Counted from the first letter of the stretch, positions 25,973-35,611 are shown. The stretch: DNA of 64,000 nucleotides from Perlabentimonas sp041656735 (GCA_041656735.1 JBBACY010000001.1:62001-126000); one strand, 5' to 3'. A program made the numbers and translations. The notes: generated from the letters alone by a model not told the origin.

Positions 25973-26334
25973 TTACCTAATTTTTGGGGGTGCAAAGGTA
26001 GTGTTAATTTTTTGTGTTGCACGTAATTTTGAATTAACTTTTCAAAATTATTTGTTCTAAAACAGCATGTTACAACAATAGGGTAACCTTTTTGTGTACT
26101 TAGTTAATTCATTGTGTACTGAATGGCCTATCAAGCTATTGAATAAATTACCTCATACAGTCAACATATTTTAAAAGCGACAAAATTTGAATGACAAGTT
26201 TGTTTTAACATTCTTTTATATTGAAAAAACCCTTTAAAAAACCGAAATACTGACGAATAGGCTAAAAATAACTATTTTAGCTTCGTGAAATTATCGAATA
26301 TTACTCGTTATTAAATAACCTAATAGTACCCTAA
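25973..26334. other. divergent intergenic region between typA and the DUF2723 gene
   Basis: 362 bases of AT-rich sequence holding promoters for both sides. The minus strand has TACCTTTG at 25993-26000, 21 bases before typA, a strong -7 box. On the plus side only a weak TATTTTAG occurs near 26274. I see no RNA gene or repeat. Confidence 0.6.
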
Positions 26335-29300
26335 ATGAAGAGTTTTAAGCAATTGAATGTAATTGTTGGCTGGCTGGTTTTTGCAATAGCAGCCATTGTT
26401 TACCTGTCAACTATGGAGTCGTCGGCTAGCTTTTGGGATTGTAGCGAACGCATAACAGCCGCCTATAAGCTTGAAGTGCCCCATCCTCCCGGAGCTCCTT
26501 TTTTTATGCTTATGGCCAATTTTTTCACAACCTTTGCGCCTAACCCTACCTCGGTTGCCATACTAATCAACTCTATGTCGGCATTGGCCTCTGCCTTTAC
26601 CATCCTATTCTTATTCTGGTCAATTACCCACTTGGCACGAAGGCTTACAAATAATCGGGATGAAAATATTGCGTTACCTCAAACTATAGCCATACTCGGA
26701 AGCGGATTTATTGGCGCTTTGGCCTACGCATTTACCGACAGTTTCTGGTTTATATCGGCCGAAGCCGAGGCTTACGCAACCTCTTCGTTATTTACGGCAA
26801 TCGTTTTTTGGGCCATTTTAAAATGGGAAGATGTGGCCGACAAGCCTTTTGCAAACAAATGGTTGCTACTTATTGCCTACATTATGGGGTTGTCGATTGG
26901 GGTTCACTTGCTTAATTTACTTACTATCCCGGCCATTGTTTTTGTTTATTACTTCAAAAAATATAAAACAACCCCTTGGGGTATCGTTGCCGCTTTGGTC
27001 ACATCGGTAGCGTTGTTAGGGGGTATAATGTATATAATTATTCCGGGTATTATATCGCTGGCATCAAAGTTTGAACTTCTTTTTGTTAACGTTTTTAAAA
27101 TGCCCTACAATAGCGGGGTTATAATATTTATACTAACGCTTGCGACGGTTATTCCTTACATTCTTTGGATAACATATAAGAAGAAGAAGGTTTTATTGCA
27201 CGCCCTTATTTTGGGTTTAACCGTTATTACCATTGGCTACTCTTCATACGCATTGCTTGTTATTAGAGCCAATGCCAATCCGCCAATGAATCAAAACAAT
27301 CCATCGTCTGTTTTCTCGTTACTTCACTACCTTAACCGTGAGCAGTATGGGTCTAGACCCTTAGTATCTGGGCAGTATTACAATGCACCTATAACTAATA
27401 GCAAAAACAAGAATACCTACATTAAGAAAAATGGTAAGTACGAAGAAACCTACCTTAAAACTGTATACGAATACGATGAGCGTTTCGAAGGGTTTTTCCC
27501 CCGAATGTGGAGCTGGCAACCTGACCATATTAATGAGTATAAAAAGTGGGGCAAAGTAACCGGGCGGCCCGTACGACTGACTAATCCAAACGGAGAACAA
27601 GAAGTTAGGCGGGTTCCAACTTTTGGTGAAAATTTGACGTTTTTATTTAGTTACCAGATGGGACATATGTACTGGCGCTACTTTATGTGGAATTTTGTGG
27701 GTAAACAGAATGATATACAAGGGCACGGCGACTTAATGAACGGTAACTGGATAACCGGAATAAAATCGCTTGATGCCATTCGACTAGGGAATCAGGATAA
27801 GCTTACAAGTGAAATGCTGAACAACTCTTCGCGCAACGTATACTTTATGTTACCACTTATCTTGGGTTTGCTAGGCTTGGTGTATCAAGTTTCACGCGAT
27901 TCTAAAAACTTCTGGGTAGTTACCCTACTATTTGTTTTAACGGGCCTTGCCATTGTAGTATACCTAAATCAAACCCCGCTTCAACCGCGTGAACGCGATT
28001 ATTCCTATGTGGGTTCATTCTACGCTTTCTCAATATGGATAGGTTTGGGTGTTATGGCCATTTACGAAGGCTTAAAACGATACTCGAAGGGAGTGGTAGC
28101 TGCAACCCTAGCGGTACTGGTTTGTGTGCCTGTTCCCGCCCTACTGGCATCCGAAAATTGGGCTGACCATAACCGGTCGGGACGATACATTGCCCGTGAT
28201 TTTGCCTATAATTACCTAAATACGTGCGATGAGAATGCTATTCTTTTTACCAATGGCGACAACGACACTTTCCCTCTGTGGTATGCGCAGGAGGTAGAGG
28301 GAATTAGAACCGATGTTCGTATTGTTAACCTAAGCTTACTGGGCACCGATTGGTACACCGAGCAAATGAAATGGAAAGCGAATCTATCAGAGCCTGTACC
28401 AATAGCTATGGATTTCGACAAATTTGTACAAGGCACTAGGGATGTAATATACATAACGGACAGACTAGACACCCCTATTGAACTTAAGCAGGCGGTTAAC
28501 TTTGTAGCGAGCGATAACCCCCAAACCAGGCGTCGTGGTAACGATGGTGATATGATTGACTTCCTTCCGTCGAAACATCTAAAAATAACCGTTGATAAGG
28601 AGAAGGTGCTGGCCAGTGGGGTTGTTAAGCCCGAGGATGCTCATTTAATTGTTGATGAGATTGTTTGGACCCTTGAAAAGGATTACCTACAGAAGAATGA
28701 GCTGATGATTCTGGAAATTTTAGCCAACAACAACTGGGAACGCCCCATTTACTTCGTTTCAACAGGTGGCGACTCTGACATAGGGCTGTCGGAGTATTTA
28801 CAGCACGAAGGGTTCGCCTATAAATTTGTGCCAATTAAAACAACCGCACCCAACTATCTGTCGGTTGGAAGGCTAAACATCGATAAACTTTACGATAACT
28901 ATATGAACAAGTTTATGTGGGGCGGTATTGACAAGCCTAACGTTATGGTTGACCATAACGTGCAACGCACAATGCTTGTTCTCCGATTACGCAGTAACTT
29001 TAGTCGCCTGGCTGAGGAGCTTATTGAAATGAATAGGGTTGATTCGGCTGTAAAAGTGCTTGATAGGATAGTTGAGTTGCTTCCGCAGGACAAGTTCCCC
29101 TATGAGTTTTTTACCCTAGGCATTATTGATGGTTACTATTTGGCCAATGAAACCGATAAGGCTAATAATCTTTTAACTAGTTACGCCAATACTACGCTCG
29201 AAAATTTAGAATACTTATTTAGCCTAGAACCTAGGTATGCAAATATTTTAGGGTACGATATTGAGCTAAATTTACAAGTTATGCAAGAACTTATTTCGGC

Positions 29301-29391
29301 AACCGAACGGTTTGGTCAAAAAGACTTAAAAAGAAAGTATGAACCTACGTTTAATAATTACTTAACAATGTTTTACCAACGCGGGCGTTAA
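26335..29391 (+). CDS. DUF2723 integral membrane protein (putative protein O-glycosyltransferase type)
   Basis: A 1018-residue protein of the DUF2723 family, widespread in Bacteroidota. The N-terminal half carries about a dozen membrane helices (LVFAIAAIVYLSTMESSAS, then the conserved FWDCSERITAAYKLEVPHPPGAPFF). ASFWDCSE and HPPGAPFF are the family signature, matching GT-C-like transferases with an acidic site (Asp/Glu) after the first helix. Later come QTPLQPRERDYSYVGSF and FTNGDNDTFPLWYAQE, also conserved. The C-terminal 150 residues are helical and soluble. Likely a lipid-linked-sugar-dependent glycosyltransferase acting on exported proteins; that activity is inferred from family knowledge. 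A terminator follows. Confidence 0.9.
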   Translation: MKSFKQLNVIVGWLVFAIAAIVYLSTMESSASFWDCSERITAAYKLEVPHPPGAPFFMLMANFFTTFAPNPTSVAILINSMSALASAFTILFLFWSITHLARRLTNNRDENIALPQTIAILGSGFIGALAYAFTDSFWFISAEAEAYATSSLFTAIVFWAILKWEDVADKPFANKWLLLIAYIMGLSIGVHLLNLLTIPAIVFVYYFKKYKTTPWGIVAALVTSVALLGGIMYIIIPGIISLASKFELLFVNVFKMPYNSGVIIFILTLATVIPYILWITYKKKKVLLHALILGLTVITIGYSSYALLVIRANANPPMNQNNPSSVFSLLHYLNREQYGSRPLVSGQYYNAPITNSKNKNTYIKKNGKYEETYLKTVYEYDERFEGFFPRMWSWQPDHINEYKKWGKVTGRPVRLTNPNGEQEVRRVPTFGENLTFLFSYQMGHMYWRYFMWNFVGKQNDIQGHGDLMNGNWITGIKSLDAIRLGNQDKLTSEMLNNSSRNVYFMLPLILGLLGLVYQVSRDSKNFWVVTLLFVLTGLAIVVYLNQTPLQPRERDYSYVGSFYAFSIWIGLGVMAIYEGLKRYSKGVVAATLAVLVCVPVPALLASENWADHNRSGRYIARDFAYNYLNTCDENAILFTNGDNDTFPLWYAQEVEGIRTDVRIVNLSLLGTDWYTEQMKWKANLSEPVPIAMDFDKFVQGTRDVIYITDRLDTPIELKQAVNFVASDNPQTRRRGNDGDMIDFLPSKHLKITVDKEKVLASGVVKPEDAHLIVDEIVWTLEKDYLQKNELMILEILANNNWERPIYFVSTGGDSDIGLSEYLQHEGFAYKFVPIKTTAPNYLSVGRLNIDKLYDNYMNKFMWGGIDKPNVMVDHNVQRTMLVLRLRSNFSRLAEELIEMNRVDSAVKVLDRIVELLPQDKFPYEFFTLGIIDGYYLANETDKANNLLTSYANTTLENLEYLFSLEPRYANILGYDIELNLQVMQELISATERFGQKDLKRKYEPTFNNYLTMFYQRGR

Positions 29392-29417
29392 TACTGTACA
29401 ACATTTTATAAAAGACT

Positions 29418-29460
29418 AAGAGCCTCAGCCATTATAAAAATGCCTGAGGCTCTTTTCTTT
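29418..29460 (+). terminator. terminator after the DUF2723 gene
   Basis: AAGAGCCTCAG and CTGAGGCTCTT (29418-29428, 29444-29454) form an 11-bp stem followed by TTCTTTT. Confidence 0.88.
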
Positions 29461-29524
29461 TGATTATTTTAACCAAAAGCAACACGAATCAACACAATAT
29501 TATAAAAATAGTTGGGCAACGCCT

Positions 29525-29757
29525 CGTAAAACATATAATGTGGTTAACCTGCCCTTACAGGGCGTAATTTTTATGTTTTATGCAATTACCCAAGGCGTGC
29601 CTTGGGCTATGATAAGTTGCCACTTCGTGGCGAAAGCCCATTCTCATTTTCCGTTCGGGCTGAAAGCCCAATTCAATCCAGCCCGAGGCAACGCCTCGCG
29701 ATATATGTATTGGTATGGTTTTGCGCCCTGAAAGGGCAGGTTAAAGTAGAATGACCT
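29525..29757. repeat. 230-bp palindrome mosaic, copy A
   Basis: Contains six short hairpins in a row: GCCCT-TAC-AGGGC (29551), CCCAAGGC..GCCTTGGG (29590), GCCAC-TTC-GTGGC (29619), GGGCT-GAA-AGCCC (29657), CGAGGC-AAC-GCCTCG (29684) and GCCCT-GAA-AGGGC (29725). A closely similar copy in inverted orientation lies at 62280-62510. The 63-residue ORF across it has no protein-like properties and I treat it as an artefact. It lies in the convergent gap after a terminator. Confidence 0.9.
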
Positions 29758-29894
29758 TTTTGATTGGGTGCAACCAAATACGATATGTACAACTTAGGCG
29801 CAGCCTAAGCCAAACGAGGTCAAAAACAAGAGTAAAAACACCCTGCAAGCCGTTTTAAACCTTTATAACATTACAAAGTTGCGTGTTGATATAA

Positions 29895-29930
29895 AAGAGC
29901 CCCAGCCATTTAACAATGGCTGGGGCTCTT
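29895..29930 (-). terminator. terminator of the outer-membrane barrel gene
   Basis: The 16-base arms AAGAGCCCCAGCCATT and AATGGCTGGGGCTCTT pair perfectly around four bases; on the minus strand the hairpin is followed by TTAT. It ends transcription of 29949-30944, and the symmetry lets it act both ways. Confidence 0.85.
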
Positions 29931-29948
29931 AAATTATAACTATATAAA

Positions 29949-30944
29949 TTAAAAACTTATTAACCTTAAACCAATGGTAAACGGATTAAGCTCATCGCCC
30001 TTATTCTCTTCAAACATAGGTGTTACGTAGTAGTTTGCAAACAGGCTAATATTATCAAATCCTATGCGAGCGGTAAAGCCATATCTAAAAGGGTTCATAT
30101 TAAAATCATCAGTAATTCTATCTTTCCCTTTTAGGTTCCCTTTGTAAAAAACCTTAGTTTTTGAATGTATCCGAACCCCGCCAATAACACCTGCCGATAT
30201 ATAAAATCGATTACCCCAATGGCCCGTAGGAATTTGAAACTCCAAAAGTATGGGTGCTACTATATGAATTGTGTGAAGGGAAGACCTAGTAACATTCATA
30301 TTGGGATTGTCAACATAGCTATAATCGGCTACTGTTATACCATTTTCAACCTTTATGGTGTTTTTCTTTCGGAAATGGTAGTTATTGAATTCAACTCCTA
30401 AACCTGTAACCAGGCCAACCTTGTCCGTGCCAAAACCCATACTATACTGCACCGGATTAATGTTAAAGTTCCACGAACGTGCTTGGTTAATTTCAAAATA
30501 CCTAAGGTCGCCCTGCATATTCATTGAGTGCGATGGGTCCATAACCCCGTTAAAGCCCCACTCAAAACCAGACCAATTACCCGTAAACCTTCTTTTATAA
30601 ACGTATCTGTAATTCCTGTCCTTGTCCGAATCGAAAGTATGCTTGTTTCTACTATTGGGTACCTCAATACTTGTCTTTTCGCCATTTTCGATAATGATAA
30701 TTCTCTTACTCCCTACTCTAATATGAGTGGTATCATTACGATTAGAACCAAACTCTTTATCCAAATCAACATTATAAAGGGTATCTGCTTTATTAAACAT
30801 CCCATGAACTATGGCAGTGTCTGTTGTAAATTCTGTAATGGAGTCGTTTCGCTCTAATTTGCGCAACTTTTCAATCCCATTTTCTTGCGAATTGCCATAG
30901 GTAGCACAAAGCAAAATTAGTAGTGTTGTGGTTAGTAATTTCAT
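29949..30944 (-). CDS. outer-membrane beta-barrel (porin-family-like) protein
   Basis: A 331-residue exported protein (signal MKLLTTTLLILLCATYGNSQ). Residues 20-115 form a charged periplasmic-looking N-part rich in Asn, Asp and Thr. From about 130 onward there are alternating strands: WSGFEWGFNGVMDPSH, YSMGFGTDKVGLVTGLGVEF, RFYISAGVIGGVRI, FRYGFTARIGFDNISLFANYYVT. The C-terminus LNPFTIGLRLISF ends in Phe as in many outer-membrane proteins, and the pattern resembles PF13568. It is the third gene of a sigma/anti-sigma locus (126 bp after the anti-sigma gene), parallel to the barrel-like tail fused to the anti-sigma protein at 2627-3859. Confidence 0.8.
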   Translation of the reverse strand: MKLLTTTLLILLCATYGNSQENGIEKLRKLERNDSITEFTTDTAIVHGMFNKADTLYNVDLDKEFGSNRNDTTHIRVGSKRIIIIENGEKTSIEVPNSRNKHTFDSDKDRNYRYVYKRRFTGNWSGFEWGFNGVMDPSHSMNMQGDLRYFEINQARSWNFNINPVQYSMGFGTDKVGLVTGLGVEFNNYHFRKKNTIKVENGITVADYSYVDNPNMNVTRSSLHTIHIVAPILLEFQIPTGHWGNRFYISAGVIGGVRIHSKTKVFYKGNLKGKDRITDDFNMNPFRYGFTARIGFDNISLFANYYVTPMFEENKGDELNPFTIGLRLISF

Positions 30945-31070
30945 AATATTTAGTTTTTTGTATGTTTGATGGTATGACGGGGGACGCTTGCGAAATGTTA
31001 CAGCGGTTTGTTAACTTATGGTAATTTAATCTGGTAATTCCCTTTGTGAAAGCCTGATAGGTGTGAATTA

Positions 31071-32111
31071 TTATCGTTCGTGTTTTACTGGTACCGATAC
31101 AGCAAAAAATCGGGAGCTAAAATTAATTTTTTTAATGTAGCCATTCACATCAGTTTCTTTTGTTAAACTTATATCCCTTTCCGAAAGTCTTGCTAGCCTG
31201 TTAACGCCCATCTGGGCCAGTTCAAAAAGGCCAAACGATCGATTTCCAGATGAGGATTGCTTGCTAATTTCTGCAGCACTTTTATTTAAAGCTAGTAACT
31301 CATTATAATTTTTATAAATATGATTATCTGAATTATACAATATACTAGTTAACTCAATACTTGAAAGTTTTGCTATTGTAATGTCTTGTCTAGGTTCTTT
31401 GAGTTCAGAGTTATCTTCAACCTGCTCCGGAGTAGTAACATTAGCACTTATAGGTAAAGGCTTACTTGTACCTAAAGCTTTAATATCGATGTCAACCTTG
31501 GTTTCTGGTAAGCTAATTTTCTTAATTGAAATAGGGTTTAATAGAATGGTATTTTCTGGCTGCGTGCGGATGTTACTAGCCATCTGTAACGGCGAATGTT
31601 CAAAGGTTTTAGGTAGAAAGAACAGTATGCCCAGCAAAATGGCAGCCGAAGCAGCAGCGGTGCTAACAAAACCTATTAAATGTCTGTACGATAGGTTTAG
31701 AAAACCATAACGCTTTAGCGCTACCTTTTTTGCATAACGAATGCTCGTATCAGGAATAAGCTTCGTTTTTTGGAAAAGCACGTACGATTCTGTCTCAACA
31801 ACACTATGCTTTAGCACAGTTTCAAGCTCTTGCGTCTCTAAAGTTGTAATATCATTCTCAAGTTTAGCAATGCACAGGTAATCGAAGCGACTCTCGATAC
31901 CGCTAGGCATAGCACCTTTATAAACAGAATGCTTATTGGGATAGTGTGTGTTAGTTGGTTCAAGAACTGCAGATTGAAGACCATTAAGTTCCTCGGCAAG
32001 AGCAGGATTATTTGCTAAAAAACGGCGTAACTCCTCCTCCTTCGAAGGCGACAAAGTGCCATCGATAAAATCGATAAAGTAGGTTTCGTAGTTTTCGCTG
32101 TTAATATGCAT
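31071..32111 (-). CDS. membrane anti-sigma factor
   Basis: A 346-residue protein that starts two bases after the sigma factor stop. The N-terminal cytoplasmic part opens NYETYFIDFIDGTLSPSKEEEL and FLANNPALAEEL, the standard opening of Bacteroidetes anti-sigma factors. A single membrane helix covers about residues 145-167 (FVSTAAASAAILLGILFFLP). The periplasmic part is Ser/Thr-rich with a segment near 290-310 (FGLFELAQMGVNRLARLSERD). It should hold the sigma factor at the membrane until an envelope signal. It is the canonical (unfused) counterpart of the protein at 2627-3859. Confidence 0.87.
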   Translation of the reverse strand: MHINSENYETYFIDFIDGTLSPSKEEELRRFLANNPALAEELNGLQSAVLEPTNTHYPNKHSVYKGAMPSGIESRFDYLCIAKLENDITTLETQELETVLKHSVVETESYVLFQKTKLIPDTSIRYAKKVALKRYGFLNLSYRHLIGFVSTAAASAAILLGILFFLPKTFEHSPLQMASNIRTQPENTILLNPISIKKISLPETKVDIDIKALGTSKPLPISANVTTPEQVEDNSELKEPRQDITIAKLSSIELTSILYNSDNHIYKNYNELLALNKSAAEISKQSSSGNRSFGLFELAQMGVNRLARLSERDISLTKETDVNGYIKKINFSSRFFAVSVPVKHER

Positions 32112-32113
32112 AG

Positions 32114-32599
32114 CTATATTACTGTTTCTAGGTGTCCGATGTATTGTTTTAAGGTAAGGCGTGCTCTGTAAATATATACCTTTACCTGCGATTCATTCAG
32201 CCCTGTAATCTCCTCAATTTCTTGGTACGAATAACCTTCATAATCTCTCAGAAGAATAACCGAACGTTGTATTTCGGGTAACTTTTTAAGCGCCTCATGA
32301 AGAATTTCCTGCAAATCGCTATACTGCGTTCCTGTGGTTAACGGCTCTGCCACAACATTCTCAATTGTGGTAATACGTTTGCCTAATCTAATTGAATCAA
32401 TACTTGCATGGTAAGCCGAGGTAAAAAGGTACGATTTGGCTTTAGCATAATCTACCGTCTCGTGCTTAACCCATAACCGCTCAAAGCAATCCTGCACAAC
32501 ATCGTTCGCACTATCAATATCGATTAGCATTTTTAAAGCGAATCGATACAATCCGTCGGCAAATTTATCAACGCATATATTATATTCCTTGGCGGTCAT
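32114..32599 (-). CDS. ECF-type RNA polymerase sigma factor (second locus)
   Basis: A 161-residue sigma factor: region 2 includes FALKMLIDIDSANDVVQDCFERLW and AKSYLFTSAYHASIDSIRLGKR. Region 4 includes LPEIQRSVILLRDYEGYSYQEIEEITGLNESQVKVYIYRARL. The length and features are standard for ECF. Followed at two bases by its anti-sigma partner and then a barrel gene. It probably controls envelope genes, including its own operon. Confidence 0.93.
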   Translation of the reverse strand: MTAKEYNICVDKFADGLYRFALKMLIDIDSANDVVQDCFERLWVKHETVDYAKAKSYLFTSAYHASIDSIRLGKRITTIENVVAEPLTTGTQYSDLQEILHEALKKLPEIQRSVILLRDYEGYSYQEIEEITGLNESQVKVYIYRARLTLKQYIGHLETVI

Positions 32600-32984
32600 T
32601 CAAATAGATAGAAAATTCGGTAATAGGACGAAGTTACATCTAAAAAGTTACAGCAAATAAAAGAATTCCAAATAACACTAAGTAATCACATATCAATTTA
32701 GTTTTATTAAGGCTGTCGGCTATAATAAAATAGTGAGTTACTTCTTATAAACAAAAACGATGTTGAAGCAACTATAATCATCAAAAAAAATTGAACAAAA
32801 AGGGAACCAACCTGATTAATAATTGTTTTAAAAACAGAGATATTAAACTGAAAATTATTAAGATTGTAGATTAGTTCAAAGAATGTACCATAGATTTAAC
32901 ACCCTTGTTAACGATTTTAACATTTACGTGTGTGATTACTCTATGCATATTCAGAACAGTAGTTAAAAAACTAAAAACAGGTAT
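32600..32984. other. divergent intergenic region between the sigma operon and the e(P4) phosphatase
   Basis: 385 AT-rich bases. Near 32630 the minus strand reads TAACTTCG, a poor -7-like box 30 bases before the sigma factor start. I see no convincing -7 box on the plus side, no repeat and no RNA gene. Confidence 0.5.
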
Positions 32985-33776
32985 ATGAAAAGATTAATTT
33001 TAGCTGTAATTGCTTCAACAATTCTTTTAGGTTGCAGTAACTTAGTAAGTGATAGCAAGCATAATATGGAGCAAGAGAATTTAACGCTTGCTACCATATG
33101 GTACCAAAACTCGCCCGAGGTAAAAGCATTGTACTACCAAGGGTTTAATATTGCCAAAGAGAGGGTTCTGGAATTTAAGCAAACAGAAAGCGTAAAGCCA
33201 AAAGCGGTTGTTGTTGACATAGATGAAACGATGGTAGACAATAGCTCCTTTCAAGGGAAAATGATTAAAACCGGTAAGCCTTTTACCCCGGAGATGTGGA
33301 GCGAATGGGTTTCACTCGAAAAAGCGGAGGCGCTTCCCGGCGCGGTTGAGTTCTCACAGTTCTGCAAAGCAGAAGGAGTTGAAGTGATATACCTAAGCAA
33401 CCGCACGCTCGATGAGCTGGATGCTACCATGCGAAATATGCAAAAGTTGGGTTTTGCGTTTATAAACCTCGAAAATTTTTACTTAAAGGATGAAACAAGT
33501 AAAAAGGAAAATCGGCGAGAGCAAGTTGCAGAAAAATTTGAAATTATTCTATTACTGGGAGATAACCTAAACGATTTTGCCGAGGTTTTTGAGAACCGTA
33601 CCAACAATTGGGGCGTATCAATAGTTGATGAGCAGCGCGAGCAGTTTGGCCGTAGGTTTATTGCTTTTCCAAACCCAATGTATGGCGATTGGGAAAAGAA
33701 TATATACAACTACGAGCGTGTAGAAAACGAAAAAACTCGCTTTACCCTCCGACGCGGAACCGTAAAATCATTTTAA
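32985..33776 (+). CDS. 5'-nucleotidase, lipoprotein e(P4) family (class C acid phosphatase)
   Basis: A 263-residue lipoprotein: signal MKRLILAVIASTILLGCS with Cys17. The HAD-type phosphatase motifs of class C enzymes are complete: VVVDIDETMVDN (Asp78, Asp80) and LLLGDNLNDFAE (Asp193, Asp197), with the intervening IYLSNR block. e(P4) proteins dephosphorylate nucleotides at the outer membrane so that nucleosides can be taken up. The gene is monocistronic. Confidence 0.94.
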   Translation: MKRLILAVIASTILLGCSNLVSDSKHNMEQENLTLATIWYQNSPEVKALYYQGFNIAKERVLEFKQTESVKPKAVVVDIDETMVDNSSFQGKMIKTGKPFTPEMWSEWVSLEKAEALPGAVEFSQFCKAEGVEVIYLSNRTLDELDATMRNMQKLGFAFINLENFYLKDETSKKENRREQVAEKFEIILLLGDNLNDFAEVFENRTNNWGVSIVDEQREQFGRRFIAFPNPMYGDWEKNIYNYERVENEKTRFTLRRGTVKSF

Positions 33777-33865
33777 TAGAATCCTTAAAATCTACTAATA
33801 TTTAAGCTTTCGCAACCTCGAATTAATGTAAAACTCTGCCTAACTCACAGGCAGGTTATAATAGT

Positions 33866-33873
33866 TATATTTG
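33866..33873 (+). promoter_or_regulatory. -7 promoter box of the U32 peptidase gene
   Basis: TATATTTG, a perfect TAnnTTTG, ends 16 bases before the ATG at 33890. The -33 box is unclear. Confidence 0.6.
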
Positions 33874-33889
33874 CACCAAACTTTAAAAA

Positions 33890-35146
33890 ATGAGAATCAA
33901 TTCGTCAGATATTGAAATAATGTCGCCAGCCGGCAACTTTGAGTCGTTAATGGCCGCAATACAAGGCGGTGCCAATTCGGTTTACTTCGGTGTTGGGCAT
34001 CTTAATATGCGAGCCAGGTCAAGCATTAACTTTACGGCCAACGATTTGTCGAAAATAGTAGAAATATGCTCCGAGAAAAACGTAAAAACCTACCTCACGG
34101 TTAATACCGTACTATACGACCACGACCTGCCAGCAATGCGAAAAACCATTGATGCGGCAGCCGCAGCAGGGGTAACAGCAGTAATAGTGTCCGACCAATC
34201 GGCAATAAGTTATGCACGTGAACAAAAAGTTGAAGTGCACCTATCTACTCAACTAAATATCAGCAATACCGAGTCGTTAAAATTTTACTCGCAGTGGGCC
34301 GATGTGGCCGTTTTGGCACGCGAACTTACGCTTGACCAAGTGGCTGCAATTGCCCGAAATATCGACGAACAGAATATAGTAGGTCCATCGGGTAAAAAAA
34401 TTCAGGTTGAAATTTTTGCACACGGAGCGCTATGTATGGCTGTTTCGGGCAAATGCTATATGAGTTTACATCAGGCAAACTCATCGGCAAATCGTGGGGC
34501 TTGCCTGCAAATTTGTCGACGTTCATACACTTTAACTGATAATGAAACTGGCGACCAGTTAGAAGTTGACAATGAATACATTATGTCGCCCAAAGATTTG
34601 TGCACCATTGGGTTTTTAAATAAGGTTATTGATTCCGGCGTTAGGGTGCTCAAACTTGAAGGAAGAGCGCGCAGTCCGGAGTACGTTAAAACCGTAACCC
34701 AATGCTATCGCGAAGCGGTAGAAGCCATTGCCGATGGCACATACACGCAGGAAAAGATTGACGATTGGACAGTGCGCCTTTCAAAAGTATTTAACCGTGG
34801 ATTTTGGGATGGCTATTACCTTGGGCAAAGGTTGGGCGAATGGAGCCACCATTACGGCAGCGTGGCCACAGAGAGAAAGGTATATGTTGGCAAAATTACG
34901 AACTATTACTCGAATCTAGGTGTGGCTGAACTTAAAGCCGAAGCGAGCGAACTTATTAAAAACGATAAAGTGCTGATTATTGGGCCAACAACAGGAGTAG
35001 TTGAACTAACGGTTGAAGATATAAGGATTGATGACAAGTCCGTGGAACAATGCCCAAAGGGAATAAAATGCTCCTTTGAGCTACCCAATTTGGTAAGAAG
35101 AAACGATAAGTTGTATCGGATTGTTGAGTTGGAACCCAAGAGCTGA
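33890..35146 (+). CDS. U32 family peptidase (TrhP/YegQ-like)
   Basis: A 418-residue U32 protein. In Escherichia coli the YegQ/TrhP-type members take part in prephenate-dependent tRNA hydroxylation rather than proteolysis. Visible features: SPAGNFESLMAAIQGGANSV at the N-terminus, HLSTQLNISN, and four cysteines in the pattern CMAVSGKC plus CLQIC (Cys182, 189, 205, 209) expected to bind an iron-sulfur cluster. LEGRARSPEYVKTVTQCYREA and FNRGFWDGYYLGQRLGEW follow. The last 90 residues form the usual beta domain. Choosing between tRNA hydroxylation and collagenase-like activity is inference. Confidence 0.92.
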   Translation: MRINSSDIEIMSPAGNFESLMAAIQGGANSVYFGVGHLNMRARSSINFTANDLSKIVEICSEKNVKTYLTVNTVLYDHDLPAMRKTIDAAAAAGVTAVIVSDQSAISYAREQKVEVHLSTQLNISNTESLKFYSQWADVAVLARELTLDQVAAIARNIDEQNIVGPSGKKIQVEIFAHGALCMAVSGKCYMSLHQANSSANRGACLQICRRSYTLTDNETGDQLEVDNEYIMSPKDLCTIGFLNKVIDSGVRVLKLEGRARSPEYVKTVTQCYREAVEAIADGTYTQEKIDDWTVRLSKVFNRGFWDGYYLGQRLGEWSHHYGSVATERKVYVGKITNYYSNLGVAELKAEASELIKNDKVLIIGPTTGVVELTVEDIRIDDKSVEQCPKGIKCSFELPNLVRRNDKLYRIVELEPKS

Positions 35147-35204
35147 TTGGCTAAATTCACGCTTGAATAGAACCAAAGTACCCGGTACAAGAAATCCTTT
35201 AAAC

Positions 35205-35603
35205 CTAATTTTGAGGCACACAAACTTTATTTACAGGGCTTAAAAATGTACCCAGCGATTTTGCCAAAACTATGGCAACCGGAATGCCGACTATTGAAAA
35301 GAATAAACCAACTATTTGGCATATGGTTATAATTGCCAAGACAAGTCCGATTGGAAAATATAATATGCTAACAATAATACCGTAAGCCTGCCAAAGCCTG
35401 TTTTGCCTCCTATTTAGCGTATTTCGACTTACCATTTTCCTTGAAAACGGCGTTAGCAAAAACTGCGATAGCTGTATCAATCCTAGTCCAATGGGAGCTG
35501 CAACAATTGTTAGAGTTAGAATTCCTCCAACTATAAATGTCCAGAATGCGGTAACAAACCCTAAAAAGGGGATATGCCATATAATGTTTGCCAGTGTACG
35601 CAT
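35205..35603 (-). CDS. YccF domain inner-membrane protein
   Basis: A 132-residue protein with two YccF-type repeats (residues about 4-60 and 70-125): NIIWHIPFLGFVTAFWTF, VAAPIGLGLIQLSQFLLTPF, then IIVSILYFPIGLVLAIITICQIV, VGIPVAIVLAKSLGTFLSP. Four hydrophobic stretches, with the YccF-type W-x3-GGxxxxxxxxxAPIG-type core in the first. It starts eight bases after the stop of the small membrane sensor-like gene, probably in one transcript. The function is unknown. Confidence 0.85.
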   Translation of the reverse strand: MRTLANIIWHIPFLGFVTAFWTFIVGGILTLTIVAAPIGLGLIQLSQFLLTPFSRKMVSRNTLNRRQNRLWQAYGIIVSILYFPIGLVLAIITICQIVGLFFSIVGIPVAIVLAKSLGTFLSPVNKVCVPQN

Positions 35604-35611
35604 AACTACTG

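Noticed and set aside
29540..29731. 63-codon ORF in the hairpin mosaic, with a similar ORF at 62303-62491
   Set aside because: The similarity reflects the DNA repeat itself. The copies differ by an indel-type change in frame, and the sequence is made of palindromes.
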